This document shows, piece by piece, positions 7,390-15,117 of a DNA stretch of 52,871 nucleotides. The notes under the pieces are model-generated. The model saw nothing but the letters and a program-made list of their open reading frames with translations. It made no database searches and was not told the origin of the DNA. The stretch is from Pseudomonadota bacterium (GTDB lineage Bacteria; Pseudomonadota; Alphaproteobacteria; UBA2136; UBA6156), in the NCBI GenBank assembly GCA_016125035.1, contig WGMN01000005.1:1-52871 (forward strand), in the 5' to 3' direction. A program made the position numbers and the translations under genes. Numbering within the stretch: position 1 is the stretch's first letter; every line of letters starts with the position of its first letter.

Positions 7390-8325
7390 GTGCATATCGT
7401 CTTCCTCACCCGCTTCCACTCCAACCACACCCAATCGGGCTTTATTACCCGCCTGGCGGCCGAGGCCAGTGCCATGGGCCACAAGCTTACCATCATCAAC
7501 CCGGCCGAAATCATCCTGCAATTTTCTGGTGATCGCGCCGCCGATTTCCCCGTGCGCTGGAACTCCATCCCTTTCCCGGATGCCGACCTCATCCTGCCGT
7601 CCGCCCGCTGGGACGATAACCACACCTGGCAGATCGCCGAAACGCTGCAAGCCTGGAACCGCCCCGTCATGTTGCACAACCGCGTGCCTCTGGGCGACCA
7701 GGTCACCATGGCGCGGCTGTTCGCCCGGCGCGAGATTCCCGCCCCGCGCACCTGGGTGCTCTCGCAACCCGCGCAACTGGCCATTGTTCTCACCGAGATC
7801 ACTTTCCCCTGCATCATGCGCAGCCGCTACGGGGGCTCCGGCCGCCGTCTCGCAGTTGTGCAACACAGCGGAGAGGCCTTCACCCAGGCGCAAGAGCTCT
7901 GCAAAACCGGCCAACCATTCATGATCCAAGACCTGCCCTTGCCCCAGGGGGAAGATGTCCGCGCCATGGTCATCGGCAACAAAGTGGCCTTTGCCATCCA
8001 CCGCAAGGCGCCCGACGGCTTCGTCCGCCCGCGCGAGAGCGGCAACGCCACCATCACGCCGATAGAGCTCTCCCCTGAGGAAAACAAGGTGGTGCTCGCG
8101 GCCGCGCAACTCTACGGCGCGCCTTTCTGCTCGGTGGGCCTGCTGCGCACCGAGTACGGCCCCATGCTGCTGGAAGTCGCCCGCGCCCCCACGCTTGAAG
8201 AGCTGGAGAGCGCCAGCGAGATGAACCTCGCCCGTGCCATTGTCGAACATCTCATCACTCTTGCCGGCAAAGTCTCGCCGGGCGTGGTGCCGCTGGCCGG
8301 CACGCGCAGCAGCAGCGCCTCCTAA
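7390..8325 (+). CDS. RimK-like ATP-grasp protein with altered metal site
   Basis: A 311-residue protein with a GTG start behind GGGGAGGG. The order is RimK-like: an N-terminal pre-grasp domain, then RVPLGDQVTMARLFARREIP (compare DKxxxxxxLxxxGIPxP), IMRSRYGGSGR (the glycine loop), IQDLPLP, EDVRAMVIGNKVAFAIHRKA and a final MLLEVARAP. In RimK that last motif is MEVNASP and supplies Mg2+ ligands; here the Asn is Ala, and the preceding Asp-containing strand reads CSVGLL. It may be a weak or changed ligase or a pseudoenzyme. RimK ligates glutamate to protein or peptide; the substrate here is unknown. Confidence 0.7.
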   Translation: MHIVFLTRFHSNHTQSGFITRLAAEASAMGHKLTIINPAEIILQFSGDRAADFPVRWNSIPFPDADLILPSARWDDNHTWQIAETLQAWNRPVMLHNRVPLGDQVTMARLFARREIPAPRTWVLSQPAQLAIVLTEITFPCIMRSRYGGSGRRLAVVQHSGEAFTQAQELCKTGQPFMIQDLPLPQGEDVRAMVIGNKVAFAIHRKAPDGFVRPRESGNATITPIELSPEENKVVLAAAQLYGAPFCSVGLLRTEYGPMLLEVARAPTLEELESASEMNLARAIVEHLITLAGKVSPGVVPLAGTRSSSAS

Positions 8326-8329
8326 GTCC

Positions 8330-8359
8330 GTTATTCGTCACTCGTTATTCGTGATTCGT
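8330..8359. repeat. Heptamer array, unit TTATTCG (= CGAATMA reversed)
   Basis: Four 7-bp units starting at 8331 (TTATTCG, TCACTCG, TTATTCG, TGATTCG) directly follow the ATP-grasp stop codon. The sequence is an almost perfect inverted copy of the array at 8574-8599 before nuoA. Confidence 0.85.
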
Positions 8360-8377
8360 AAAACCCTTGCGGGTTTT
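8360..8377 (+). terminator. Rho-independent-like terminator before nuoA
   Basis: AAAACCC (8360-8366), loop TTGC, then GGGTTTTT. It starts one base after the heptamer array and would end transcription from the ATP-grasp gene before the nuo cluster. Confidence 0.65.
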
Positions 8378-8573
8378 TGGGTGGGTACGGCCGTGCGCAA
8401 CCGTTTTCCCGCGTCCGCCGCTCTCCCAACTTCCTGTTTCCCCAACCTTTCGCGGCGGATGTCGGGGGAAGGGGGCCTTTTTTGCAAGCCATCCTCTCGC
8501 CCACCGCGTGCGCAAACCCCTTGCCCGGCGTATCCCTGCGTTCTAAGGTGCGCCATGCTTGCCTCACCAATAA

Positions 8574-8599
8574 CGAATCACGAATAACGAGTCACGAAT
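8574..8599. repeat. Heptamer array CGAATMA abutting the nuoA start
   Basis: Units CGAATCA, CGAATAA, CGAGTCA, then CGAAT run straight into the ATG of nuoA at 8600. No Shine-Dalgarno is present. With 8330-8359 it forms 28-bp inverted repeats flanking about 210 bp. Confidence 0.85.
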
Positions 8600-8953
8600 A
8601 TGGCCGAGTATTTCCCCATCCTGCTTTTCGCCGCCATCGCCGTGGCCATCGCCATCGCCATGTCGGCTATTCCCTGGCTGGTCAACCGCCCGCGCTACGG
8701 CAAGGCCAAGATGTCGGCGTACGAATCCGGCTTTGAAGCCTTCGATACCGCCCGCCGCACGTTTGATGTCCGCTTTTACCTGGTGGCCATCCTCTTCATC
8801 GTCTTTGACCTCGAGGTCGCTTTCCTCTTCCCCTGGGCGATGGTTATCAAGGAAATCAGCTGGTTCGGTTTCTGGTCCATGATGGCCTTCTTGGCCGTCC
8901 TCACCATCGGCTTCATCTATGAATGGAAAAAGGGAGCACTGGAATGGGAGTAG
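8600..8953 (+). CDS. nuoA: NADH-quinone oxidoreductase subunit A
   Basis: A 117-residue membrane subunit of complex I with three helices. The family signature [20 protein letters not shown] is followed by [29 protein letters not shown], which contains the conserved DLE. It helps couple the quinone site to the membrane arm. The start lies directly against a heptamer array, with no recognisable ribosome site. It is the first gene of the cluster, and its last 10 bases overlap a GNAT gene. Confidence 0.95.
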   Translation: MAEYFPILLFAAIAVAIAIAMSAIPWLVNRPRYGKAKMSAYESGFEAFDTARRTFDVRFYLVAILFIVFDLEVAFLFPWAMVIKEISWFGFWSMMAFLAVLTIGFIYEWKKGALEWE

Positions 8954-9396
8954 AGATCACCCAAGCGACCTCGTTAGATAAGAAAGAACTGGAGGATTTT
9001 TTGGCTGTTGTGAATGGCGATGAGCATAAAATTCTTGCTCACGATTACGTGAATGCGATGTTTTCGCAAGAATACCGCAGGCCAACTTTTCTCGTCGCCA
9101 AACAGGAGGGCACTCTTGTCGGCGCAGCCGCATATTCCGAGGAGTTATTTACTACTGGTGTCTGGGGCATAAGCTGGGTGAGTGTGCGAGAAGACCAGCG
9201 AAATAAAGGCATAGGCCAAGCTTTAATTGAGAAATGCTGTGAGGCCATTGCTGATCAAGCTAGTAAAAAAGTAACGGTATTATTGGCGACCTATCCCGAC
9301 AAAACCGGCCTCTATGACCGTACTGGCTTTGAACCACTCGGGCTGGACCACGAAGGTGGCAGCTTCATGAAAAAAACGGTACAACCAGCCCCATGA
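8944..9396 (+). CDS. GNAT acetyltransferase inserted between nuoA and nuoB
   Basis: A 150-residue GCN5-related N-acetyltransferase. Motif A, the acetyl-CoA loop, is [18 protein letters not shown], followed by [11 protein letters not shown], which is motif B-like. The start MGVEITQ overlaps the end of nuoA, and the end overlaps the nuoB ATG (ATGA), so it is translated as part of the nuo message. The substrate is unknown. By eye its codons are richer in A/T than those of nuoA and nuoB, hinting at later acquisition. Confidence 0.85.
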   Translation: MGVEITQATSLDKKELEDFLAVVNGDEHKILAHDYVNAMFSQEYRRPTFLVAKQEGTLVGAAAYSEELFTTGVWGISWVSVREDQRNKGIGQALIEKCCEAIADQASKKVTVLLATYPDKTGLYDRTGFEPLGLDHEGGSFMKKTVQPAP

Positions 9397-9998
9397 AAAT
9401 CCCCTTCACCCAAGACCCCCTCGCCGTATTGAAGCAAGGCGAAGAGAAATTGCAGACCGAACTGCGCGACAACGGCTTCCTGATGACCTCGGTGGAAGAC
9501 GTGGTCAACTGGGCGCGCGCAGGCTCCCTGTGGCCGATGACCTTCGGCCTGGCTTGCTGCGCGGTGGAGATGATGCACGCCGCCGCCAGCCGTTATGACC
9601 TCGACCGCTTCGGCACCATGTTCCGCCCATCGCCCCGCCAGAGTGACCTGATGATCGTGGCGGGCACCCTCACCAACAAAATGGCCCCGGCGCTACGTAA
9701 ATTGTACGACCAAATGCCGGAACCCCGCTACGTCATCTCCATGGGCTCCTGCGCCAACGGCGGCGGCTATTATCACTACTCCTACGCGGTGGTGCGCGGG
9801 TGTGATCGCATCATTCCGGTGGATATCTACGTCCCCGGCTGCCCGCCCACGGCAGAGGCGCTGGTCTACGGCATCCTGCAACTGCAAAAGAAAATTAAAC
9901 GCCAACCCGTCTTCATCCGCCGCCCGGAGGAAGCCCCCTACGCCTACGCCCCGGGCGACACCCGCCCCTACAGCAAAGATGAAATGCACATCGGGTGA
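9393..9998 (+). CDS. nuoB: NADH-quinone oxidoreductase subunit B
   Basis: A 201-residue peripheral-arm subunit that carries cluster N2, the last Fe-S centre before quinone. The tandem cysteines are in [11 protein letters not shown], and the remaining ligands are in [12 protein letters not shown] and [12 protein letters not shown]. The N-terminal helix and a C-terminal tail ending KDEMHIG are present. It overlaps the preceding GNAT gene by 4 bp. A 71-bp palindrome separates it from nuoC. Confidence 0.96.
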   Translation: MKIPFTQDPLAVLKQGEEKLQTELRDNGFLMTSVEDVVNWARAGSLWPMTFGLACCAVEMMHAAASRYDLDRFGTMFRPSPRQSDLMIVAGTLTNKMAPALRKLYDQMPEPRYVISMGSCANGGGYYHYSYAVVRGCDRIIPVDIYVPGCPPTAEALVYGILQLQKKIKRQPVFIRRPEEAPYAYAPGDTRPYSKDEMHIG

Positions 9999-10009
9999 AA
10001 ACGCACGGT

Positions 10010-10080
10010 GTCATCCCGGAAGCTGGCTGGGTCGAAAAATGTCCTTACATTTTTCGGGGTACCCAGCCGCTGTCCGGGAC
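10010..10080. repeat. 71-bp imperfect palindrome between nuoB and nuoC
   Basis: The left arm has GTCATCCCGGA, GGCTGGGT and CGAAAAATGT. The right arm has ACATTTTTCG, ACCCAGCC and TGTCCGGGAC. The loop is about CCTT, with a few mismatches and bulges. The RNA would form a long cruciform-like hairpin. It resembles a dispersed extragenic palindrome and could act as a processing or stability element within the nuo mRNA. It is not followed by a T-run. Confidence 0.7.
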
Positions 10081-10131
10081 AAGGGGCAGGGACGGCACGG
10101 CCTCACTTTCCATCTCCACAGGGAAAAAATC

Positions 10132-10797
10132 ATGACCACCACTCCGCACCAAGACACCCAGGTCAACCTGGAAGCCCTTACCAAGCTGCAAACCACGCTG
10201 GAAAAGCGCTTCGCCGGCAAGCTCACCACCCAGCTCTCGCACCGCGAGCTCACCGTTACCACCGCTGCGCCGCTGGGGCCAGATCTGTTGTTGTTCCTTA
10301 AAACCGAGGTCACCTGCGAGTTCTCGCAGCTCATGTCCATTTGCGGGGTGGATTACTTGGGTTACCCCACCGCGCAGCCCACACGCTTTGCCGTGGTCTA
10401 TCACCTGCTCAGCCTCAGCCTCAACCAGCGCATCCGCGTCAAACTTTTGGTGCGGGAAGGCGAGACGGTCCCCACCGCCACCAAACTCTTCGCCTCGGCG
10501 GGCTGGTATGAGCGCGAGACTTACGACATGTTCGGCATCGTGTTCAGCGGCCACCCCGACCTCCGCCGCCTGCTGACGGATTACGACTTCGTCGGCTTCC
10601 CGCTGCGCAAGGATTTCCCGCTGGAGGGCCATGTAGAGGTCTACTACGACGCCGAGCAAAAACGCGTCGCCTACAAACCGGTGGATTTACCGCAGGAGTT
10701 CCGCCATTTTGACAGAATCTCGGAATGGGAAGGCATGACAGGCAACGCCCCTCTGGCGGAAGAAGATAAACCCTTCAACGCCGAGGAATTCAAATAA
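10132..10797 (+). CDS. nuoC: NADH-quinone oxidoreductase subunit C
   Basis: A 221-residue peripheral subunit. The signature region ASAGWYERETYDMFGIVFSG, then HPDLRRLLTDYDFVGFPLRK and DFPLEGHVE, is complete. It is a separate gene, not fused to nuoD, as expected for alphaproteobacteria. The start has AGGGAAA upstream. Its stop overlaps the start of a small coiled-coil gene (TAATG). Confidence 0.95.
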   Translation: MTTTPHQDTQVNLEALTKLQTTLEKRFAGKLTTQLSHRELTVTTAAPLGPDLLLFLKTEVTCEFSQLMSICGVDYLGYPTAQPTRFAVVYHLLSLSLNQRIRVKLLVREGETVPTATKLFASAGWYERETYDMFGIVFSGHPDLRRLLTDYDFVGFPLRKDFPLEGHVEVYYDAEQKRVAYKPVDLPQEFRHFDRISEWEGMTGNAPLAEEDKPFNAEEFK

Positions 10798-10997
10798 TGG
10801 GTCTGTTCAGCAGCGATAAAGACAATAGCGCGGAAGCCAACCGCATGGCGGCGGAATGGCTGATGCGCAAATACAAAGAGCGCCAGGAACGCAAGGCGCA
10901 GGAGCGCCAGGAACAAGAAGAGGCCGAGAAGAAAATGGCGGAAGAATACTTCCACGGTAAAAAAGACGAAGAGAAAAAAGGCGGCTGGTTTTCATGA
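10797..10997 (+). CDS. 66-residue charged coiled-coil protein between nuoC and nuoD
   Basis: A short, highly charged helix (runs such as [20 protein letters not shown]) flanked by a GLFSSDK start and a GGWFS end. It overlaps nuoC by 1 bp and nuoD by 4 bp, so it is translationally coupled to both. No family is recognised. It could be a complex I accessory or assembly factor, but this rests on position only. The tight packing makes it very likely to be translated. Confidence 0.7.
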   Translation: MGLFSSDKDNSAEANRMAAEWLMRKYKERQERKAQERQEQEEAEKKMAEEYFHGKKDEEKKGGWFS

Positions 10998-12211
10998 GCA
11001 CCCAACAAGTCACTCTCTCCCAACCCACCGCCGAGCAACCCTTTACCCTCAATTTCGGCCCGCAACACCCCTCCGCCCACGGCGTGCTGCGCCTGGTGCT
11101 GGAGATGGATGGCGAAACCATTACCCGCGCCGATCCCCACATCGGCCTGCTCCACCGCGGCACCGAGAAACTCATCGAGAACAAAACCTATATCCAGGCG
11201 CTGCCATACTTTGACCGCCTGGATTATGTAAGCATGATGTGCCAGGAGCACGTCTGGTGCCTGGCCATCGAGAAGCTGCTCGGCATCGGCATGCCCAAGC
11301 GCGCGCAATACATCCGCGTTTTGTTCTCCGAGGTCACCCGCATCGCCAACCACCTGCTCTGGGTCGGCTGCCACGCGCTGGATATCGGCGCCATGGCGGT
11401 GATGCTCTACGCCTTTAAAGAGCGCGAATATACGTTTGATTTTTATGAGGAAGTATCCGGTGCCCGCATGCACGCCAATTACTTCCGCCCCGGCGGCGTC
11501 AACCGCGATGTCCCGCCCGAACTGCTCTCCAAGATCCGCCGCTGGAACCTCAACTTCCGCGATAAGATCCTGCCGATGCTCGAAGGCCTGCTGGATGAGA
11601 ACCGCATCTGGAAGCAACGCACCGTCGGCATCGGCGTGGTCTCGCCGGATGACGCCCAGCAATGGGCCTTCTCCGGCCCCATGCTGCGCGGTTCCGGCAT
11701 CGGCTGGGACCTCCGCAAATCCCAACCGTATGAATGCTACAGCGAACTGGAATTCGACGTGCCGGTGGGCAAAAACGGCGACAGCTACGACCGCTATCTG
11801 TGCCGCATGGAAGAAATGCGCCAGTCCTGCCACCTCATCGAGCAATGCCTCAACCAGCTGGAAACCACACTCAAGGGCCAGCCCTGCAAGATCCAGAACT
11901 TCAAGATCTCGCCGCCCACGCGCAACGAGATGAAAGACAGCATGGAAGCCCTCATCCACCACTTCAAATACTTCACCGAGGGCTTCCACCTGCCCGAGGG
12001 CGAGGCCTACGCCAGCATCGAGTCCCCCAAAGGCGAAATGTCGGTCTACCTTGTCTCCTCCGGCGGCCCCAAAGCCTGGCGCGCCTACATCCGCTCCCCC
12101 GGCTATGCCCACCTGCAAGGGCTGGATTTCATGGCCAAAGGCCACCTCCTGGCCGACGTCACCACCCTCATCGGCACCCAGGACATCGTCTTCGGAGACA
12201 TCGACCGTTGA
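10994..12211 (+). CDS. nuoD: NADH-quinone oxidoreductase subunit D
   Basis: A 405-residue subunit forming the quinone pocket with NuoB. It has the N-terminal [43 protein letters not shown], the central [12 protein letters not shown] and the C-terminal [21 protein letters not shown]. It ends in [12 protein letters not shown], the usual NuoD C-terminus. Overlaps at both ends (ATGA with the coiled-coil gene, TTGA with the GNAT gene) place it in one continuous translation unit. Confidence 0.97.
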   Translation: MSTQQVTLSQPTAEQPFTLNFGPQHPSAHGVLRLVLEMDGETITRADPHIGLLHRGTEKLIENKTYIQALPYFDRLDYVSMMCQEHVWCLAIEKLLGIGMPKRAQYIRVLFSEVTRIANHLLWVGCHALDIGAMAVMLYAFKEREYTFDFYEEVSGARMHANYFRPGGVNRDVPPELLSKIRRWNLNFRDKILPMLEGLLDENRIWKQRTVGIGVVSPDDAQQWAFSGPMLRGSGIGWDLRKSQPYECYSELEFDVPVGKNGDSYDRYLCRMEEMRQSCHLIEQCLNQLETTLKGQPCKIQNFKISPPTRNEMKDSMEALIHHFKYFTEGFHLPEGEAYASIESPKGEMSVYLVSSGGPKAWRAYIRSPGYAHLQGLDFMAKGHLLADVTTLIGTQDIVFGDIDR

Positions 12212-12618
12212 GGGTCATCCACGCCCCAGCCGACGACCCACGCGTCGCGCGTATTAAAAGCGGGTTGAGTGCCTATAACGCCGCTCAGGGCGCCCCAGGC
12301 GGTGAAGATAGCCCACCCATGCGGATTCTTGCCGAAGACGATGCGGGCAATTTCCTCGGCGGCGTTACGTTAAGCTTGTTTGCCGGCTGGGTGAAATTGG
12401 AACTGTTCTATGTGGAAGAACGCAACGCCGGTGTCGGTAGCGCCATCCTGGCCGAGGTGGAAGCCTACGCCCGCAGCAAAGGCATGAAGGGCATTTACCT
12501 CAGCACGTTCTCCTTCCAGTCGCCGCAATTCTACCGCAAACATGGCTTCACCTGCTGCGGCGAAATCAAAAACGTCTACGGCCCGCACAGCCGCATCTTC
12601 TTTGAAAAACGGCTCTAA
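12208..12618 (+). CDS. GNAT acetyltransferase inserted after nuoD (TTG start)
   Basis: A 136-residue GNAT. The acetyl-CoA binding region is [20 protein letters not shown], followed by [14 protein letters not shown] chose the TTG at 12208, which overlaps the nuoD stop (TTGA), because it gives a full N-terminal strand; an internal ATG near 12319 would remove it. It begins a three-gene insert between nuoD and nuoE. The substrate is unknown. Confidence 0.75.
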   Translation: MRVIHAPADDPRVARIKSGLSAYNAAQGAPGGEDSPPMRILAEDDAGNFLGGVTLSLFAGWVKLELFYVEERNAGVGSAILAEVEAYARSKGMKGIYLSTFSFQSPQFYRKHGFTCCGEIKNVYGPHSRIFFEKRL

Positions 12619-12620
12619 CC

Positions 12621-13361
12621 ATGCCCGTTACCGAAGCCCCCTTCACCCTCCCCACGGCGGATGGCGCCACCATCTACGGCACCAAAAGCACCGCACCCGG
12701 CAACACCAAAGCCATCTTCATCGTCCACGGCCGCACCAGCACCATGGGCGATTATATCTTCAAGCGCGCGGCCGATGCCTTCCCTGAAGAAGGCTATGAC
12801 GTCTTCCGCTTCAACCTGTATGACGGCGAAGAGGGCGCGCGCAGCATGGTGGATTGCACCCTGCAAACCCACGCCGACGATCTCAACACGGTGCTCAAAG
12901 CCTTCGCCAAAAGTTACCAAAAAACCTTCCTCACCGGCCACAGCTACGGCGGCCCCACCGTCATGCTGGCCAATCCCCCCGGCATCACCGCCGCCTCCCT
13001 GTGGGACCCTTCGTTCGACTACGCCGCCGCCATGCACGCATTCCCCAAAAACTCTCAAAAGATAGGCAAATACTACGCCGACACCTGGGGCGTCACCGTT
13101 CTTGTTGGCGAGGAGATGCACCGCCAGGATGAGAAAATGGACGAGGCCTGGTGCATCAACCTCTCCAAAAACTTCAACGCCCCGGTGCAAGTGGTTTTTG
13201 CGGGGGAGGGGTATTACGTCAAACGCCCGCTCAGCTTCCACAGCTTCGGCCATCCCCAAAACCGCAGCGATGTGGTCAAAGGCGCCTCACATTGCTTTGA
13301 TAATGGCCAAACCTGTGATGAACTGCTGCGTCTGACACAACAATGGTTTGCCCAATGGTAA
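12621..13361 (+). CDS. Alpha/beta-hydrolase family protein
   Basis: A 246-residue protein with an alpha/beta-hydrolase fold. An oxyanion-type strand IFIVHGRTSTMGDYIF leads to the nucleophile elbow TGHSYGGPTVM (Ser in GHSYGG). A late acidic residue and KGASHCF supply a likely catalytic His. There is no signal peptide, so it is cytoplasmic. It is the second gene of the nuoD-nuoE insert, 2 bp after the GNAT gene. The substrate is unknown; esterase or peptidase activity is possible. Confidence 0.75.
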   Translation: MPVTEAPFTLPTADGATIYGTKSTAPGNTKAIFIVHGRTSTMGDYIFKRAADAFPEEGYDVFRFNLYDGEEGARSMVDCTLQTHADDLNTVLKAFAKSYQKTFLTGHSYGGPTVMLANPPGITAASLWDPSFDYAAAMHAFPKNSQKIGKYYADTWGVTVLVGEEMHRQDEKMDEAWCINLSKNFNAPVQVVFAGEGYYVKRPLSFHSFGHPQNRSDVVKGASHCFDNGQTCDELLRLTQQWFAQW

Positions 13362-13371
13362 GGATGTAACG

Positions 13372-14124
13372 ATGCCACCCAAAAAGCCCGCCAAAAAACC
13401 CGCTGCCAAAAAAGCCGTTAAGGCCAAGGCCAAACCGGCCCCCAAAAAAGCCGCCCGCAAACCTGCAACCCAGTCCAAGCCTGCCGCGGCCACGTCCTTC
13501 AAGCCCGCGCCCGTCACCTTCACCCCGCGCATCACCGCGCCGCATGCGCCAGCCTTCACCCGCGTGCGCCACACCCACCCTTTCCCGGTGGCGGGTGTCG
13601 CGGCGGTCACTTGGGCCTACATCTGGCGCCTGTGGCTCATGTTGCTGGCCTGGGGCCTGCTCTCCGGCGTCACCGAGGGCCTGTTCCTCGGCGCCGGCAG
13701 CCACTTTTCGGGAGAATCGGTTGGCGTGGCGCTCGGCGCCGCCAACATCGTCATCAGCCTGGCGCTGGGGGTGTTCACCATGGCCTGGCTCACCCGCGTG
13801 CCGCGCCTCATGGGCGGCTACAGCCTCATGCTTGCCCACCCGCATCACCACCGCGCCTATCAGGCTTTTGGCTTGTGGTTCAGCTACACCTGGCGCCGCA
13901 TTGCCTTTTTCATCGCGGGCCTGTTGCTGGCCGGCGCGGTGGCGGCGTGCGTCAGCGTCATCAGCCTCAGCTTTCCCTTTGTCGGCTGGGTCATTGGTGT
14001 GGCGGCCATTGCCGTGGGCTTGTTTTACTTCCTGGCGCTGGTGCCCTATCTCGCCTGGCAGAGCGTGCTTAAAAAGCAAACATTTGCCTGGGGGCGGGTT
14101 GAACTTCACCGCCTGAAGGGGTAA
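13372..14124 (+). CDS. Membrane protein with histone-H1-like basic N-tail
   Basis: 250 residues. The first 55 or so are a Lys/Ala/Pro tail (repeats such as KKPAKKPAAKK and KAKAKPAPKKAARKPA) like those of bacterial histone-H1-like proteins. They are followed by about four hydrophobic helices between residues 80 and 240 with a histidine-rich loop (HPHHHRAY). The start MPPKKPAKK follows AAGGATG. It sits between the hydrolase gene and nuoE. The tail could bind nucleic acid or lipid head groups; function is unknown. Confidence 0.7.
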   Translation: MPPKKPAKKPAAKKAVKAKAKPAPKKAARKPATQSKPAAATSFKPAPVTFTPRITAPHAPAFTRVRHTHPFPVAGVAAVTWAYIWRLWLMLLAWGLLSGVTEGLFLGAGSHFSGESVGVALGAANIVISLALGVFTMAWLTRVPRLMGGYSLMLAHPHHHRAYQAFGLWFSYTWRRIAFFIAGLLLAGAVAACVSVISLSFPFVGWVIGVAAIAVGLFYFLALVPYLAWQSVLKKQTFAWGRVELHRLKG

Positions 14125-14133
14125 ACCCACGCC

Positions 14134-14772
14134 ATGCCAACCATAAGAATAAACGCGCAGCAATCCACCGGGCAAACCCCGCATTCACTCGGGCTCAACC
14201 TGTCGTGGAGCAAATCCGCGCAAAGCGCCATAACCAGCCTTCTCGCGCGCTACCCGGCCGAGCGCTCGCGCTCCGCGCTCATCCCGCTCCTCCACCTGGC
14301 ACAGAGAGAATTCGGCGGCTGGCTGTCGGTCGATGCCATGCAACTGGTGGCGGATACGCTCGGCCTCCCCTACATCCGCGTGTACGAGGTCGCGTCCTTT
14401 TATACGATGTTCAACCTCCAACCCTTGGGCAAGCACCACATCCAGGTGTGCACCAACTGCGCCTGCCTCATCCGCGGGTCCGATGAGATCGTCAAGGAGG
14501 TCAAAGCCACCACCGGCCTCACCTCCTCCGGCCAAACCACCGCAGATGGCGAGTTCACCTTCACCGAGGTGGAATGCCTCGGCGCCTGCGTCGCCGCGCC
14601 CATGATGCAGGTCACCCACAGCACTGGCGGCATCCACTACTTCACCAACCTGGATGCCAAAAAAACCCGCGAGATCCTCAAATCCCTGCGTGAAAAAGGC
14701 GAAGCCGACAAATTCGCCGACACCCCCCCGGCCGAAGTCGATCCCATCTCTCACGGAAAGTACGCCAAGTAA
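14134..14772 (+). CDS. nuoE: NADH-quinone oxidoreductase subunit E
   Basis: A 212-residue subunit of the NADH-input module carrying the 2Fe-2S cluster N1a. Ligands are in QVCTNCACLIRGSDEI (CxxxxC, with an extra Cys between) and VECLGACVAAPMM. The helical N-terminal domain includes VYEVASFYTMFN. An extra N-terminal segment of about 20 residues and a polar C-terminal tail are present. Its stop overlaps the ATG of a lipoprotein gene (TAATG). Confidence 0.95.
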   Translation: MPTIRINAQQSTGQTPHSLGLNLSWSKSAQSAITSLLARYPAERSRSALIPLLHLAQREFGGWLSVDAMQLVADTLGLPYIRVYEVASFYTMFNLQPLGKHHIQVCTNCACLIRGSDEIVKEVKATTGLTSSGQTTADGEFTFTEVECLGACVAAPMMQVTHSTGGIHYFTNLDAKKTREILKSLREKGEADKFADTPPAEVDPISHGKYAK

Positions 14773-15107
14773 TGCGCGCCGCCCTTGCCCTTTGTTTCCT
14801 CGCCCTGGCATCCTGCTCCACCTTCGGCGGCCATGCCTCCATCCAACCCATCGGCAAGGATAGCTTCACCGTCCGCGCCCTCTCGCCCAGCCTCAGCCAG
14901 GCTAAAGAGTACGCGCTTTCTGCCGCCAACGCGCACTGCGCCAAAAACAACAACTTCCTGCAACTGCTCAACGAAGACGCCGGGCCAGATACCGACGGCA
15001 ACAAATACTATCAGGCCACCTTCTACTGCCTGCCGCAAACCGATTCCGACTACATCCGCTTCAAACCCCAACCGCAACTCCCACAACCCATAACCCATAA
15101 CCCATAA
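14772..15107 (+). CDS. Small lipoprotein between nuoE and nuoF
   Basis: A 111-residue protein with a type II signal peptide; the lipobox LASC places the lipidated Cys at about residue 15. The mature part has two further cysteines (NAHCAKNNN and FYCLPQT) that may pair. The final residues PQPITHNP and the stop are encoded by the CCCATAA heptamer array, so the array has set the C-terminus. It is probably periplasmic or outer-membrane attached. Function is unknown. Confidence 0.72.
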   Translation: MRAALALCFLALASCSTFGGHASIQPIGKDSFTVRALSPSLSQAKEYALSAANAHCAKNNNFLQLLNEDAGPDTDGNKYYQATFYCLPQTDSDYIRFKPQPQLPQPITHNP

Positions 15108-15117
15108 CCCACAACCC
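15080..15117. repeat. Heptamer array CCCAYAA abutting the nuoF start
   Basis: Five units (CCCACAA, three CCCATAA, CCCACAA) followed by CCC and then the nuoF ATG at 15118. The array encodes the end of the upstream lipoprotein and occupies the whole nuoF translation-initiation region. No Shine-Dalgarno is seen. Confidence 0.9.

Noticed and set aside
8330-8599. Heptamer arrays read as a CRISPR array
   Set aside because: Units are 7 bp and contiguous with no spacers; no cas genes are present.
10790-12145. A 451-codon open frame antisense to nuoD
   Set aside because: It mirrors nuoD codons in a GC-rich genome, has no ribosome site and has a low-complexity His/Ala/Val composition.
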